DNA of 64,000 nt from assembly GCF_964019385.1 (NCBI RefSeq), contig NC_088646.1, positions 14,771,905 through 14,835,904 of the forward strand, given 5' to 3'. Shown piece by piece: positions 22,587 through 34,639 of the stretch. The notes beneath the pieces were generated by a model. That model did no database searches. It was not told the DNA's origin and worked only from the letters and a program-made list of their open reading frames with translations. Within the stretch, counting starts at the first letter, position 1. Each line of letters opens with the position of its first letter. This DNA comes from Sycon ciliatum. Taxonomy: Eukaryota > Porifera > Calcarea > Leucosolenida > Sycettidae. A program made the position numbers and the translations under genes.

Positions 22587-25500
22587 CAGAGGCGCACAGA
22601 GGTACGCACAATTGCGCACAGGCGCGCACAGGCGGGCAGAGGCACAGATACGCGCCCAAAGGCGAGCAGAGGCACAGAGGCGCGGGCAACGGCAAGCAGA
22701 GGGGCGGAAAGGCGCTCAGAGGCGCGCAGAGGCGCGCAGAGGCACGCAGAGGCGCGTAGGTCCGCGCAGAGGCGCGCAGAGACGCGCAAAGGCACGCAGA
22801 GGCGAGCGGACGCACGCAGAGCCGTGTGGAAGCGCACAGAGGCGCGCAGAGGTGCGCAGAGGCGCATACAGGCGCGCAGAGGAGCGCCTGAGACACGAGC
22901 AGAGGCGCACAGAGGCGGACAGAGGCGCGCAGAGGCACGCAGAGGCGAGCAGAGGCGCGCAGAGGCACGCAGAGGCGTGCAGAGGCGAGCAGAGGCCAGC
23001 AGAGGCCAGCAGAGGCGCGCAGAGGCAGGCAGAGGTGCGCAAAGGCTCGCAGAGGCGCTCAGAGGCGCCCAGAGGCACGCAGAGGCGCGGAGAGGCGCGC
23101 AGAGGTGCACAGAGGCGCGCACTGGCGGGCATAGGCGTGCAGAGGCGCGCAAAGGCGCGTAGAGGCGCAGATGCGCGGGCAACGGCAAGCAGAGGCGCGG
23201 AAAGGCGCTCAGGGGCGCGCAGCGGTGCGCAGAGGCGCGCAGCGGTGTGCAGAGGCGCGCAGCGGTGCGCAGAGGCGCGCAGAGGCACGCAGAAACGCGC
23301 AAAGGCACGCAGAGGCACGCAGAGGCAAGCGGACGCACGCAGAGCCGTATGGAAGCGCACAGAGGCGCGCAGAGGTTCGCAGAGGCGCGTAGAGGCGCGC
23401 AGAGGCTAGCAGAGGAGCGCCTGAGACACGAGCAGAGGCGCACAGAGGCGGACAGAGGCGCGCAGAGGCACGCAGAGGCGAGCAGTGGAGCGCAGAGGCG
23501 CGCAGATGCGCGCAGGGGCGGGCAGGGGAGCGCAGAGGCGGGCAGAGGCGCGCAGAGGCGCACACAGGCGCGCAGAGGCGCGCAGAGGCGAGCAGAGGCC
23601 AGCAGAGGCGCGCAGAGGCAGCAGAGGCGAGCAGAGGCCAGCAGAGGCACGCAGAGGCAAGCAGAGGCGTGCAAAGGCTCGCAGAGGCGCGCAGAGGCGC
23701 CCAGAGGCGCCCAGAGGCGCGCAGAGGCACCCAGAGGCGCGCAGAGGCGCGCAGAGGCGCCCAGAGGCGCGCAGAGGCGCGCAGAGGCGCACAGAGGCGC
23801 GCATAGGCGCGCAGAGGCGCGCAGAGGCGCGCAGAGGGGAGCAGAGACGCGCAGAGGTGCACAGAGGTGAGCAGATGCGCGCAAAGGGCGCGTAGAGGCG
23901 CACAGAGGCACGCAGAGGGGCGCAGAGGTGCGCAGAGGCGCCCAGAGGCGCGCAGAGGCGCGCAGAGGGGAGCAGAGGCACGCAGAGGCGCCCAGAGGCG
24001 AGCAGAGGCGAGCAGAGGCGCGCAAAGGCGCGTAGAGGCGCACAGAGGCACGCAAAGGTGCGCACAGGTGCGCACAGACCGGCAGAGGGGCGCAGAGGCG
24101 TGCGCAAAGGCGAGCAGAGGCGCAGAGGCGCGCGCAAAGCGTGCAGAGACGCGCAGAAGCGCACTGAGGCACGCAGAGGCGCGTAGAGGCGCGCAGAGGC
24201 GAGCAGAGGAGCGCCTGTGCGCCCAAAGGCGCGCGCGCAGAGGCGCGCAGAGGCGAGCAGAGGCGAGCAGCGGTGCGCAGAGGCAAGCAGAGGCGCACAA
24301 AGGCTCGCAGAGGCGCTCAGAGGAGCCCAGAGGCACGCAGAGGCGCGCAGAGGCGCGCAGAGGCGGGTATAGGCGTGCAGAGGCGCGCAAAGGCGCGTAG
24401 AGGTGCGCAGAGGCGCGCAGAGGGGAGCAGAGTCACGCAGAGGCGCACAGAGGCGAGCAGAGGCGCACAGAGGCGCGTAGAGGCGCACAGAGGCACGCAC
24501 AGGTGCGCACAGGCGCCCACAGGCGGGAAGAGGCGCGCAGAGGCATGCGCAAAGGCGAGGAGAGGCGCAGAGGCACGCGCAAACGCAAACAGAGGCACAG
24601 AGGCGCGGGCAACGGCAAGCAGAGGCGCACAGAGGCGCTCAGAGGCACGCACAGGCGAGGAGAGGAGCGCCTGAGACACGAGCAGAGGCGCACAGAGGTG
24701 GACAGAGGCGCGGCGCGCAGAGACGCGCAGAGGCGCGCAGAGGCCAGCAGACGAGCGCAGAGGCGCGCAAAGGCTCGCAGAGGCGCTCAGAGACGCCCAG
24801 CAGAGGCGCACAGAGGCGCGCAGAGGCGCGCACGGGCGGGTATAGGCGTGCAGAGGCGCGCAAAGGCGCGTAGAGGTGCGCAGAGGCGCGCATAGGGGAG
24901 CAGAGGCGCACAGAGGCGAGCAGAGGCAAGCAGAGGCGCGCAAAGGCGCGTAGAGGCGCACAGAGGCACGCACAGGTGCGCACGAGCGTGCAGAGGCGCG
25001 CGGCGGCGAGCAGAGGCGTGCGCAAAGGTGAGTAGAGGCGCAGAGGCGCGCGCAAAGGCGAGCAGAGGCACAGAGGCGCGGGCAACCGCAAGCAGAGGCG
25101 CGGAAAGGCGCTCAGAGGCGCGCAGCGGTGCGCAGAGGCGCGCAGAGGGGCGCAGAGGCGCGCAGAGGCACGCCAAGACGCGTAGGTTCGCGCAGAGGCG
25201 CGCGGAGACGCGCAAAGGCACGCAGAGGCACGCAGAGGCGAGCGGACGCACGCAGAGCAGTGGGGAAGCGCACAGAGGCGCGCTGAGGTGAACAGAGGCG
25301 CGTAGAGGCGCGCAGAGGCGAGCAGAGGAGCACCTGAGAAACGCGCATAGAGGCGAACAGAGGCGCGCAGAGGCACGAATAGCCGAGCAGTGGAGCTCAG
25401 AGGCGCGCAGAGGCACGCAGAGGCGCGCAGAGGTTCGCAGAGGCACGCAGAGGCGCGCAGAGGCAGGCAGAGGCGCACAGAGGCTCGCAGAGGCCAGCAG

Positions 25501-25754
25501 AGGCCTGCAGAGGCCAGCAGAGGCACGCAGAGGGAAGCAGAGGCACGCAGAGGGAAGCAGAGGCGCGCAAAGGCTCGCAGAGGCGCTTAGAGGCGCCCAG
25601 AAGCACGCAGAGGCACGCAGAGGCGCGCAGAGGCGCGCAGAGGCGCGCAAAGGCGCGCAGAGACGGGCATAGGCATGCAGAGGCGCGCAAAGACGCATAG
25701 AGGTGCGCAGAGGCGCGCAGAGGGGAGCAGAGGCGCGTGAAGGCGCGTAGAGGC

Positions 25755-28456
25755 GCACAGAGGCACGCACAGGCGCGCACAGGCAGGCAGAGGGGCGCAG
25801 AGGCGTGCGCAAAGGCGAGCAGAGGCACAGAGGCGCGGGCAAAGGCGAGGAAAGGTGCTCAGAGGCGCGCAGAGGTGCGCAGAGGCGCGCAGAGGTGCGC
25901 AGAGGCGCGCAGAGGGGCGCAGAGGCGCGCAGAGGCGCGCAGAGGCACGCAGAGAGGCGTAGGCAGGCGCAGAGTCGCGCAGAGACGCGCAAAGGCGCAC
26001 AGAGGCACGCAGAGGCGAGCGGACGTATGCAGAGCCGTGTGGAAGCGCACAAAGGCGCGGAGAGGTGCGCAAAGGCGCGCAGAGGCGGGCAGAGGCGGGC
26101 TGAGGAGCGCCTGAGGTACGCGCAGAGGCTCACAGAGGCGGACAGAGGCTCGCAGAGGCACGCAGAGGCGAACAGAGGCGCGCAGAGGCGCGCAGAGGCG
26201 CACAGAGGCAAGCAGAGGCGCACAGAGGTACGCAGAGGCGCGCAGAGGCCCGCAGAGGCGCACAGAGGCGCGATGAGGCGCGCGCAAAGGCGAGCAGAGG
26301 CGCACAGGCGCGCGCAAAGACGAGCAGAGGCGCGGATAGGCGCTCAGAGGCGAGAAGAGGCGAGCAGAGGTGCTCAGAGGCGCCCAGAGGCACGTAGGGG
26401 CGCGCAGAGGCGCGCAGTGGCGCGCAGAGGCGCGCAGAGGCGCGCAGAGGCGTGCAGTGCCGCGTAGAGGCGCACAGAGGCACGCAGAGGGGCGCACAGG
26501 CGCGCACAGGCGACCACAGGCGTGCACAGGCGACCACAGGCGCGCAGAGGCGCGCAGAGGCGCGCAGAGGCACACAGAGGCGAGCAAAGGAGCGCAGAGG
26601 CGCCCAGAGGCACGCAGAGGCGCGCAGAGGCGCGCAGAGGCGCGCAGAGGCGCACAGAGGCGCGCATAGGCGCGTAGAGGCGCGCAGAGGCGCGCAGAGG
26701 GGAGCAGAGACGCGCAGAGGTGCACAGAGGCGAGCAGATGCGCGCAAAGGCGCGTAGAGGCGCACAGAGGCACGCAGAGGCGCGCAGAGGTGCGCAGAGG
26801 CGCGCAGAGGTGCGCAGAGGCGCGCAGAGGGGCGCAGAGGCGCGCAGAGGCACGCAGAGACGCGTAGGTCCGCGCAGAGGCGCGCAGAGACGCGCAAAGG
26901 CACACAGAGGCACGCAGAGGCGAGCGGACGTGCGCAGAGCCGTGTGGAAGCGCACAGAGACGTGAAGAGGTGCGCAGAGGCGCGTAGAGGCGCGCAGAGG
27001 CGAGCAGAGGAGCGCCTGAGACACGCGCAGAGGCGCTTAGAGGCGCCCAGAGGCACGCAGAGGCGCGCATAGGCGCGCAGAGGCGCGTAGAGGCGCGCAG
27101 AGGGGATCAGAGACGCGCAGAGGTGCACAGAGGCGAGCAGATGCGCCCAAAGGCGCGTAGAGGCGCACAGAGGCACGCAGAGGCGCGCAGAGGTGCGCAG
27201 AGGCGCGCAGAGGTGCGCAGAGGCGCGCAGAGGGGCGCAGAGGCGCGCAGAGGCACGCAGACGCCTAGGTCCGCGCAGAGGCGCGCAGAGACGCGCAAAG
27301 GCACACAGAGGCACGCAGAGGCGAGCGGACGTGCGCAGAGCCGTGTGGAAGCGCACAGAGACGTCGAGAGGTGCGCAGAGGCGCGTAGAGGCGCGCAGAG
27401 GCGAGCAGAGGAGCGCCTGAGACACGCACAGAGGCGCGCAGAGGCACGCAGAGGCAAGCAGTGGAGCGCAGAGGCGCGCAGAGGCGCGCAGAGGCGGGCA
27501 GAGGAGCGCCTGAGGCACGCGCAGAGGCTCACAGAGGCGGACAGAGGCTCGCAGAGGCACGCAGAGGCGAACAGAGGCGCGCAGAGGCAAGCAGAGGCGC
27601 ACAGAGGTACGCAGAGACGCGCAGAGGCCCCCAGAGGCGCGCGCAAAGGCGAGCAGAGGCGCACAGGCGCGCGCAAAGACGAGCAGAGGCGCGGATAGGC
27701 GAGAAGAGGCGAGAAGAGGCGAGCAGAGGTGCTCAGAGGCGCCCAGAGGCAAGCAGAGGCGCACAGAGGTACGCAGAGGCGCGCAGAGGCCCGCAGAGGC
27801 GCACAGAGGCGCGACGAGGCGCGCGCAAAGGCGAGCAGAGGCGCACAGGCGAGCGCAAAGACGAGCAGAGGCGCGGATAGGCGCTCAGAGGCGAGCAGAG
27901 GCGAGAAGAAGCGAACAGAGGTGCTCAGAGGCGCCCAGAGGCACGTAGAGGCGCGCAGAGGTCCGCATAGAGGTGCGCAGAGGCGCGCATAGGGGAGCAG
28001 AGGCACGCAAAGGCGCACAGAGGCGAGCAGAGGCAAGCAGAGGCGTGCAAAGGCGCGTAGAGGCGCACAGAGGCACGCACAAGTGCGCACAGGCGTGCTG
28101 AGGCGCGCAGAGGCGTGCGCAAAGGCGAGTAGAGGCGCAGATGCGCGCGCAAAGGCGAGCAGAGGCACAGAGGCGCGGGCAACCGCAAGCAGAGGCGCGG
28201 AAAGGCGCGGAAAGGCGCTCAGAAGCGCGCAGAGGCGCGTATAGGTGCGCAGAGGGGCGCAGACGCGCGCAGAGGCACGCAGAGACGCGTAGGTCCGCGC
28301 AGAGGCGCGCAAAGACGCGCAAAGGCTCACAGAGGCACGCAGAGGCGAACGAACGCACGCAGAGCCGTGTGGAAGCGCACAGAGGTGCGCAGAGGGCAGC
28401 AGAGTCACGCAGAGGCGCACAGAGGCGAGCAAAGGCGAGCAGAGGCGCGTAGAGCC
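25755..28456 (+). repeat. 2,702-bp tandem higher-order unit, copy 1
   Basis: The next 2.7 kb (28,457-31,158) repeats this sequence at a constant offset of 2,702 bp with no indel that I could detect. Comparing line by line I noticed three substitutions: C/A at 26,941 and 29,643, A/G at 28,010 and 30,712, and T/C at 28,130 and 30,832. The unit contains rarer variants such as GAGAGGCGTAGGCAGG near 25,953 and GCGACCACAGGCGTGC near 26,511, which mark it clearly. It also begins and ends within the GCCGCACAGAGGCACGCACAGG neighbourhood found at 18.84 kb. Confidence 0.93.
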
Positions 28457-31158
28457 GCACAGAGGCACGCACAGGCGCGCACAGGCAGGCAGAGGGGCGC
28501 AGAGGCGTGCGCAAAGGCGAGCAGAGGCACAGAGGCGCGGGCAAAGGCGAGGAAAGGTGCTCAGAGGCGCGCAGAGGTGCGCAGAGGCGCGCAGAGGTGC
28601 GCAGAGGCGCGCAGAGGGGCGCAGAGGCGCGCAGAGGCGCGCAGAGGCACGCAGAGAGGCGTAGGCAGGCGCAGAGTCGCGCAGAGACGCGCAAAGGCGC
28701 ACAGAGGCACGCAGAGGCGAGCGGACGTATGCAGAGCCGTGTGGAAGCGCACAAAGGCGCGGAGAGGTGCGCAAAGGCGCGCAGAGGCGGGCAGAGGCGG
28801 GCTGAGGAGCGCCTGAGGTACGCGCAGAGGCTCACAGAGGCGGACAGAGGCTCGCAGAGGCACGCAGAGGCGAACAGAGGCGCGCAGAGGCGCGCAGAGG
28901 CGCACAGAGGCAAGCAGAGGCGCACAGAGGTACGCAGAGGCGCGCAGAGGCCCGCAGAGGCGCACAGAGGCGCGATGAGGCGCGCGCAAAGGCGAGCAGA
29001 GGCGCACAGGCGCGCGCAAAGACGAGCAGAGGCGCGGATAGGCGCTCAGAGGCGAGAAGAGGCGAGCAGAGGTGCTCAGAGGCGCCCAGAGGCACGTAGG
29101 GGCGCGCAGAGGCGCGCAGTGGCGCGCAGAGGCGCGCAGAGGCGCGCAGAGGCGTGCAGTGCCGCGTAGAGGCGCACAGAGGCACGCAGAGGGGCGCACA
29201 GGCGCGCACAGGCGACCACAGGCGTGCACAGGCGACCACAGGCGCGCAGAGGCGCGCAGAGGCGCGCAGAGGCACACAGAGGCGAGCAAAGGAGCGCAGA
29301 GGCGCCCAGAGGCACGCAGAGGCGCGCAGAGGCGCGCAGAGGCGCGCAGAGGCGCACAGAGGCGCGCATAGGCGCGTAGAGGCGCGCAGAGGCGCGCAGA
29401 GGGGAGCAGAGACGCGCAGAGGTGCACAGAGGCGAGCAGATGCGCGCAAAGGCGCGTAGAGGCGCACAGAGGCACGCAGAGGCGCGCAGAGGTGCGCAGA
29501 GGCGCGCAGAGGTGCGCAGAGGCGCGCAGAGGGGCGCAGAGGCGCGCAGAGGCACGCAGAGACGCGTAGGTCCGCGCAGAGGCGCGCAGAGACGCGCAAA
29601 GGCACACAGAGGCACGCAGAGGCGAGCGGACGTGCGCAGAGCAGTGTGGAAGCGCACAGAGACGTGAAGAGGTGCGCAGAGGCGCGTAGAGGCGCGCAGA
29701 GGCGAGCAGAGGAGCGCCTGAGACACGCGCAGAGGCGCTTAGAGGCGCCCAGAGGCACGCAGAGGCGCGCATAGGCGCGCAGAGGCGCGTAGAGGCGCGC
29801 AGAGGGGATCAGAGACGCGCAGAGGTGCACAGAGGCGAGCAGATGCGCCCAAAGGCGCGTAGAGGCGCACAGAGGCACGCAGAGGCGCGCAGAGGTGCGC
29901 AGAGGCGCGCAGAGGTGCGCAGAGGCGCGCAGAGGGGCGCAGAGGCGCGCAGAGGCACGCAGACGCCTAGGTCCGCGCAGAGGCGCGCAGAGACGCGCAA
30001 AGGCACACAGAGGCACGCAGAGGCGAGCGGACGTGCGCAGAGCCGTGTGGAAGCGCACAGAGACGTCGAGAGGTGCGCAGAGGCGCGTAGAGGCGCGCAG
30101 AGGCGAGCAGAGGAGCGCCTGAGACACGCACAGAGGCGCGCAGAGGCACGCAGAGGCAAGCAGTGGAGCGCAGAGGCGCGCAGAGGCGCGCAGAGGCGGG
30201 CAGAGGAGCGCCTGAGGCACGCGCAGAGGCTCACAGAGGCGGACAGAGGCTCGCAGAGGCACGCAGAGGCGAACAGAGGCGCGCAGAGGCAAGCAGAGGC
30301 GCACAGAGGTACGCAGAGACGCGCAGAGGCCCCCAGAGGCGCGCGCAAAGGCGAGCAGAGGCGCACAGGCGCGCGCAAAGACGAGCAGAGGCGCGGATAG
30401 GCGAGAAGAGGCGAGAAGAGGCGAGCAGAGGTGCTCAGAGGCGCCCAGAGGCAAGCAGAGGCGCACAGAGGTACGCAGAGGCGCGCAGAGGCCCGCAGAG
30501 GCGCACAGAGGCGCGACGAGGCGCGCGCAAAGGCGAGCAGAGGCGCACAGGCGAGCGCAAAGACGAGCAGAGGCGCGGATAGGCGCTCAGAGGCGAGCAG
30601 AGGCGAGAAGAAGCGAACAGAGGTGCTCAGAGGCGCCCAGAGGCACGTAGAGGCGCGCAGAGGTCCGCATAGAGGTGCGCAGAGGCGCGCATAGGGGAGC
30701 AGAGGCACGCAGAGGCGCACAGAGGCGAGCAGAGGCAAGCAGAGGCGTGCAAAGGCGCGTAGAGGCGCACAGAGGCACGCACAAGTGCGCACAGGCGTGC
30801 TGAGGCGCGCAGAGGCGTGCGCAAAGGCGAGCAGAGGCGCAGATGCGCGCGCAAAGGCGAGCAGAGGCACAGAGGCGCGGGCAACCGCAAGCAGAGGCGC
30901 GGAAAGGCGCGGAAAGGCGCTCAGAAGCGCGCAGAGGCGCGTATAGGTGCGCAGAGGGGCGCAGACGCGCGCAGAGGCACGCAGAGACGCGTAGGTCCGC
31001 GCAGAGGCGCGCAAAGACGCGCAAAGGCTCACAGAGGCACGCAGAGGCGAACGAACGCACGCAGAGCCGTGTGGAAGCGCACAGAGGTGCGCAGAGGGCA
31101 GCAGAGTCACGCAGAGGCGCACAGAGGCGAGCAAAGGCGAGCAGAGGCGCGTAGAGCC
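28457..31158 (+). repeat. 2,702-bp tandem higher-order unit, copy 2
   Basis: Near-identical partner of 25,755-28,456. It continues directly into a block homologous to 18.77-20.5 kb, starting with the shared landmark GAGGGCAGCAGAGTCACG at about 31,094. The first copy also ends with that landmark (about 28,392), so the duplication breakpoint falls inside a sequence shared with the 18.8-kb block. Confidence 0.93.
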
Positions 31159-32640
31159 GCACAGAGGCACGCACAGGTGCGCACAGGTGCCCACAGGCGG
31201 GCAGAGGCGCGCAGAGGCGTGCGCAACGACGAGGAGAGGCGCACAGGCACGCGCAAAGGCGAGCAGAGGCACAGAGGCGCGGGCAACGGCAAGCAGAGGC
31301 GCACAGAGGCGCTCAGAGGCGCGCACAGGCGAGGAGAGGAGCGCCAGAGGCCAGCAGAGGCCAGCAGAGGCGCGCAGAGGCGGGTATAGGCGTGCAGAGG
31401 CGCAAAGGCGCGTAGAGGTGCGCAGAGGCACGCAGAGGGGAGCAGAGGAAAGGCAGAGGCGCACAGAGGCGAGCAGAGGCAAGCAGAGGCGAGCAGAGGC
31501 AAGCAGAGGCGCGCAAAGGCGTGTAGAGGCGCACAGAGGCGCGCACAGAGGCACGCACAGGTGCGCACAGGCGCGCAGCAGAGGCGCGCAGAGGCGTGAG
31601 CAAAGGCGAGCTGAGAAGCAGATGCGCGCCCAAAGGCGAGCAGAGGCACAGAGGCGCGGGCAACGGCAAGCAGAGGCGCGGAAAGGCGCTCAGAGGTGCG
31701 CAGCGGTGCGCAGAGACGCGCAGAGGCACGCAGAGGCGCGTAGGCCCGCGCAGAGGCGCGTAGAGGTGCGCAGAGGCGCGGATAGGGGAGCAGAGGCACG
31801 CAGAGGCGCACAGAGGCGAGCAGAGGCAAGCAGGGGCGTGCAAAGGCGCGTAGAGGCGCCACAGAGGCACGCACAGGTGCGCACAGGCGTGCAGAGGCGC
31901 GCAGAGGCGCGCAGAGGCGTGCGCAAAGGCGAGCAGAGGCGCAGATGCGCGCGCAAAGGCGAGCAGAGGCACAGAGGCGCGGGCAACCGCAAGCAGAGGC
32001 GCGGAAAGGCGCTCAGAAGCGCGCAGAGGCGCGCATAGGTGCGCAGAGGGGCGCAGACGCGCGCAGAGGCACGCAGAGACGCGTAGGTCTGCGCAGAGAC
32101 GCGCAAAGACGCGCAAAGGCTCACAGAGGCACGCAGAGGCCAACGAACGCACGCAGAGCCGTGTGGAAGCGCACAGAGGCACGCAGAGGTGCACAGAGGC
32201 GCACAGAGGCATGTAGAGGCGCGCAGAGGCGAGCAGAGGATCGCCTGACACACGCGCAGAGGCGCACAGAGGCGAACAGAGGCGAGCAGAGGCACGCATA
32301 ACCGAGCAGTGGAGCGCAGAGGAGCAGTGGAGCGCAGAGGCGCGCAGAGGCGCGCAGAGGCGCGCAGAGGCACGCAGAGGCGCGCAGAGATGCACAGAGG
32401 CGCGCAGAGGCGGGCAGAGGCACGCAGAGGCGCGCAGAGGCCAGCAGAGGCCAGCAGAGGCATGCAGAGGCAAGCAGAGGCGCGCAAAGGCTCGCAGAAG
32501 CGCTCAGAGGCGCCCAGAGGCACGCAGAGGCGCGCAGAGGCGCTCAGAAGCGCGCAGAGGCGCGCAGAGGCACGCCGAGGAGCGCAGAGGTGCGCAGAGG
32601 CGGGCATAGGCGTGCAGAGGCACGCAAAGGCGCGTAGAGG
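31083..32640 (+). repeat. Third copy of the 18.8-20.4 kb block
   Basis: Landmarks GGTGCCCACAGGCGGGC (31,187), GCGCGCAGCAGAGG (31,572) and GCGCCACAGAGGCACGC (31,856) follow the order seen at 18.87-20.4 kb and 44.1-45.6 kb. Relative to those copies it lacks about 90 bp near 31,342: the GAGGAGCGCC landmark joins straight to AGAGGCCAGCAG. Confidence 0.8.
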
Positions 32641-32892
32641 TGCGCAGAGGCGCGCAGAGGGGAGCAGAGGCACGCAGAGGTGAGCAGAGTGGAGCAGAGG
32701 CACGCAAAGGCGCGTAGAGGCGCACAGAGGCACGCACAGGTGCGCATAGGCGCGCAGAGGCGGGCAGAGGGGCGCAAAGGCGTGCGCAAAGGCGAGCAGA
32801 GGCGCAGAGGCGCGCGCAAAGGCAAGCGCAGAGGCGCGCAGAGGTGCGCAGAGGCACGCAGAGGCGCGCAGAGTGGCGCAGAGGCGCGCAGA

Positions 32893-33072
32893 GGCGCGCA
32901 GAGGCACGCAGAGAGGCGTAGGCCCGCGCAGAGGCACGCAGAGGCGAGCGGACGTACGCAGAGCCGTGTGGAAGCGCACAAAGGCGCGCAGAGGCACGCA
33001 GAGAGGCGTAGGCCCGCGCAGAGGCACGCAGAGGCGAGCGGACGTACGCAGAGCCGTGTGGAAGCGCACAAA
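32893..33072 (+). repeat. 90-bp tandem duplication
   Basis: Two adjacent copies (32,893-32,982 and 32,983-33,072) carry GAGAGGCGTAGGCCCGCG at 32,911 and 33,001 and GAGCGGACGTACGCAGAG after each. I see no difference between them. Ninety bases is a multiple of both 10 and 3, so register and reading frames are kept. Confidence 0.92.
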
Positions 33073-33339
33073 GGCGCGGAGAGGTGCGCAAAGGCGCAGA
33101 GGCGGGCTGAGGAGCGCCTGAGGCACGCGCAGAGGCTCACAGAGGCGGACAGAGGCTCGCAGAGGCACGCAGAGGCGAACAGAGGCGCGCAGAGGCAAGC
33201 AGAGGCGCACAGAGGCAAGCAGAGGCGCACAGAGGTACGCAGAGGCGCGCAGAGGCCCGCAGAGGCGCACAGAGGCGCGATGAGGCGCGCGCAAAGGCAA
33301 GCAGAGGCGCACAGGCGCGCGCAAAGACGAGCAGAGGCG

Positions 33340-34575
33340 CGGATAGGCAAGAAGAGGCGAGCAGAGGTGCTCAGAGGCGCCCAGAGGCGCGCAGAGGCTC
33401 CGCAGTGGCGCGCAGAGGCGTGCAGAGAGGAGCAGAGGCGTGCAGAGGCGCGTAGAGGCGCGTAGAGGCGCACAGAGGCACGCACAGGTGCGCACAGGCG
33501 TGCTGAGGCGAGCAGAGGCGTGCGCAAAGGCGAGCAGAGGCGCAGATGCGCGCGCAAAGGCGAGCAGAGGCACAGAGGCGCGGGCAACTGCAAGCAGAGG
33601 CGCGGAAAGGCGCTCAGAAGCGCGCAGATGCGCGCATAGGTGCGCAGAGGGGCGCAGACGCGCGCAGAGGCACGCAGAGACGCGTAGGTCCGCGCAGAGG
33701 CGCGCAAAGACGCGCAACGGCTCACAGAGGCACGCAGAGGCGAACGAACGCACGCAGAGGCACGCAGAGGCAAGCAGTGGAGCGCAGAGGCGCGCAGAGG
33801 CGCGCAGAGGCGCGCAGAGGCGCGCAGAGGCGCGCAGAGGCAGGCAGAGGAGCGCCTAAGGCACGCGCAGAGATTCACTGAGGCGGACAGAGGCTCGCAG
33901 AGGCACGCAGAGGCGAACAGAGGCGCGCAGAGGCAAGCAGAGGCGCACGAAGGCAAGCAGAGGCGCACAGAGGTACGCAGAGACGCGCAGAGGCCCCCAG
34001 AGGCGCGCGCAAAAGGCGAGCAGAGGCGCACAGGCGCGCGCAAAGACGAGCAGAGGCGCGGATAGGCGCTCAGAGGCGAGAAGAGGCGAGCAGAGGTGCT
34101 CAGAGGCGCCCAGAGGCACGTAGAGGCGCGCAGAGGCGCGCAGAGGCGTGCAGAGGCGTGCAGAGGCGCGCAGAGGCGCGTAGAGGCGAACAGAGGCACG
34201 CAGAGGGGCGCACAGGCGCGCAGAGGGGACCACAGGCGCGCACAGGAGCGCACAGGCGCGCAGAGGCGCGCAGAGGCATGCAAAGGCGAGCAGAGGAGCG
34301 CAGAGGCGCGCAGAGGCGCGCAGAGGCGCGCAGAGGTGCGCAGAGGCTCACAGAGGCTCGCAAAGGCGCGCAGAGGCGCTTAGAGGCGCCCAGAGGGACG
34401 CATAGGCGCGCAGAGGCGCGTAGAGGCGCGCAGAGGCGCGCAGAGGGGAGCAGAGGCGCGTAGAGGCGCACAGAAGCGAGCAAAGGCGAGCAGAGGCGCG
34501 CAAAGGCGCGTAGAGGCGCACAGAGGCACGCAGAGGCGCGCACAGGAGCGCACAGGCGCTCACAGGCGCGCACAG
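33340..34575 (+). repeat. 1.2-kb dispersed block, copy 1
   Basis: Matches 46,311-47,545 at offsets of 12,972 bp (33.4-33.6 kb) and 12,962 bp (34.1-34.4 kb). Diagnostic shared oddities are GGCTCCGCAGTGGCGCGC near 33,396 and AGAGAGGAGCAGAGGCGTGC near 33,423, neither of which fits the decamer register. Confidence 0.83.
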
Positions 34576-34639
34576 GCGTGCAGAGACGCGCAGAAGCGCA
34601 CTGAGGCACGCAGAGGCGCGTAGAGGCGCGCAGAGGCGA

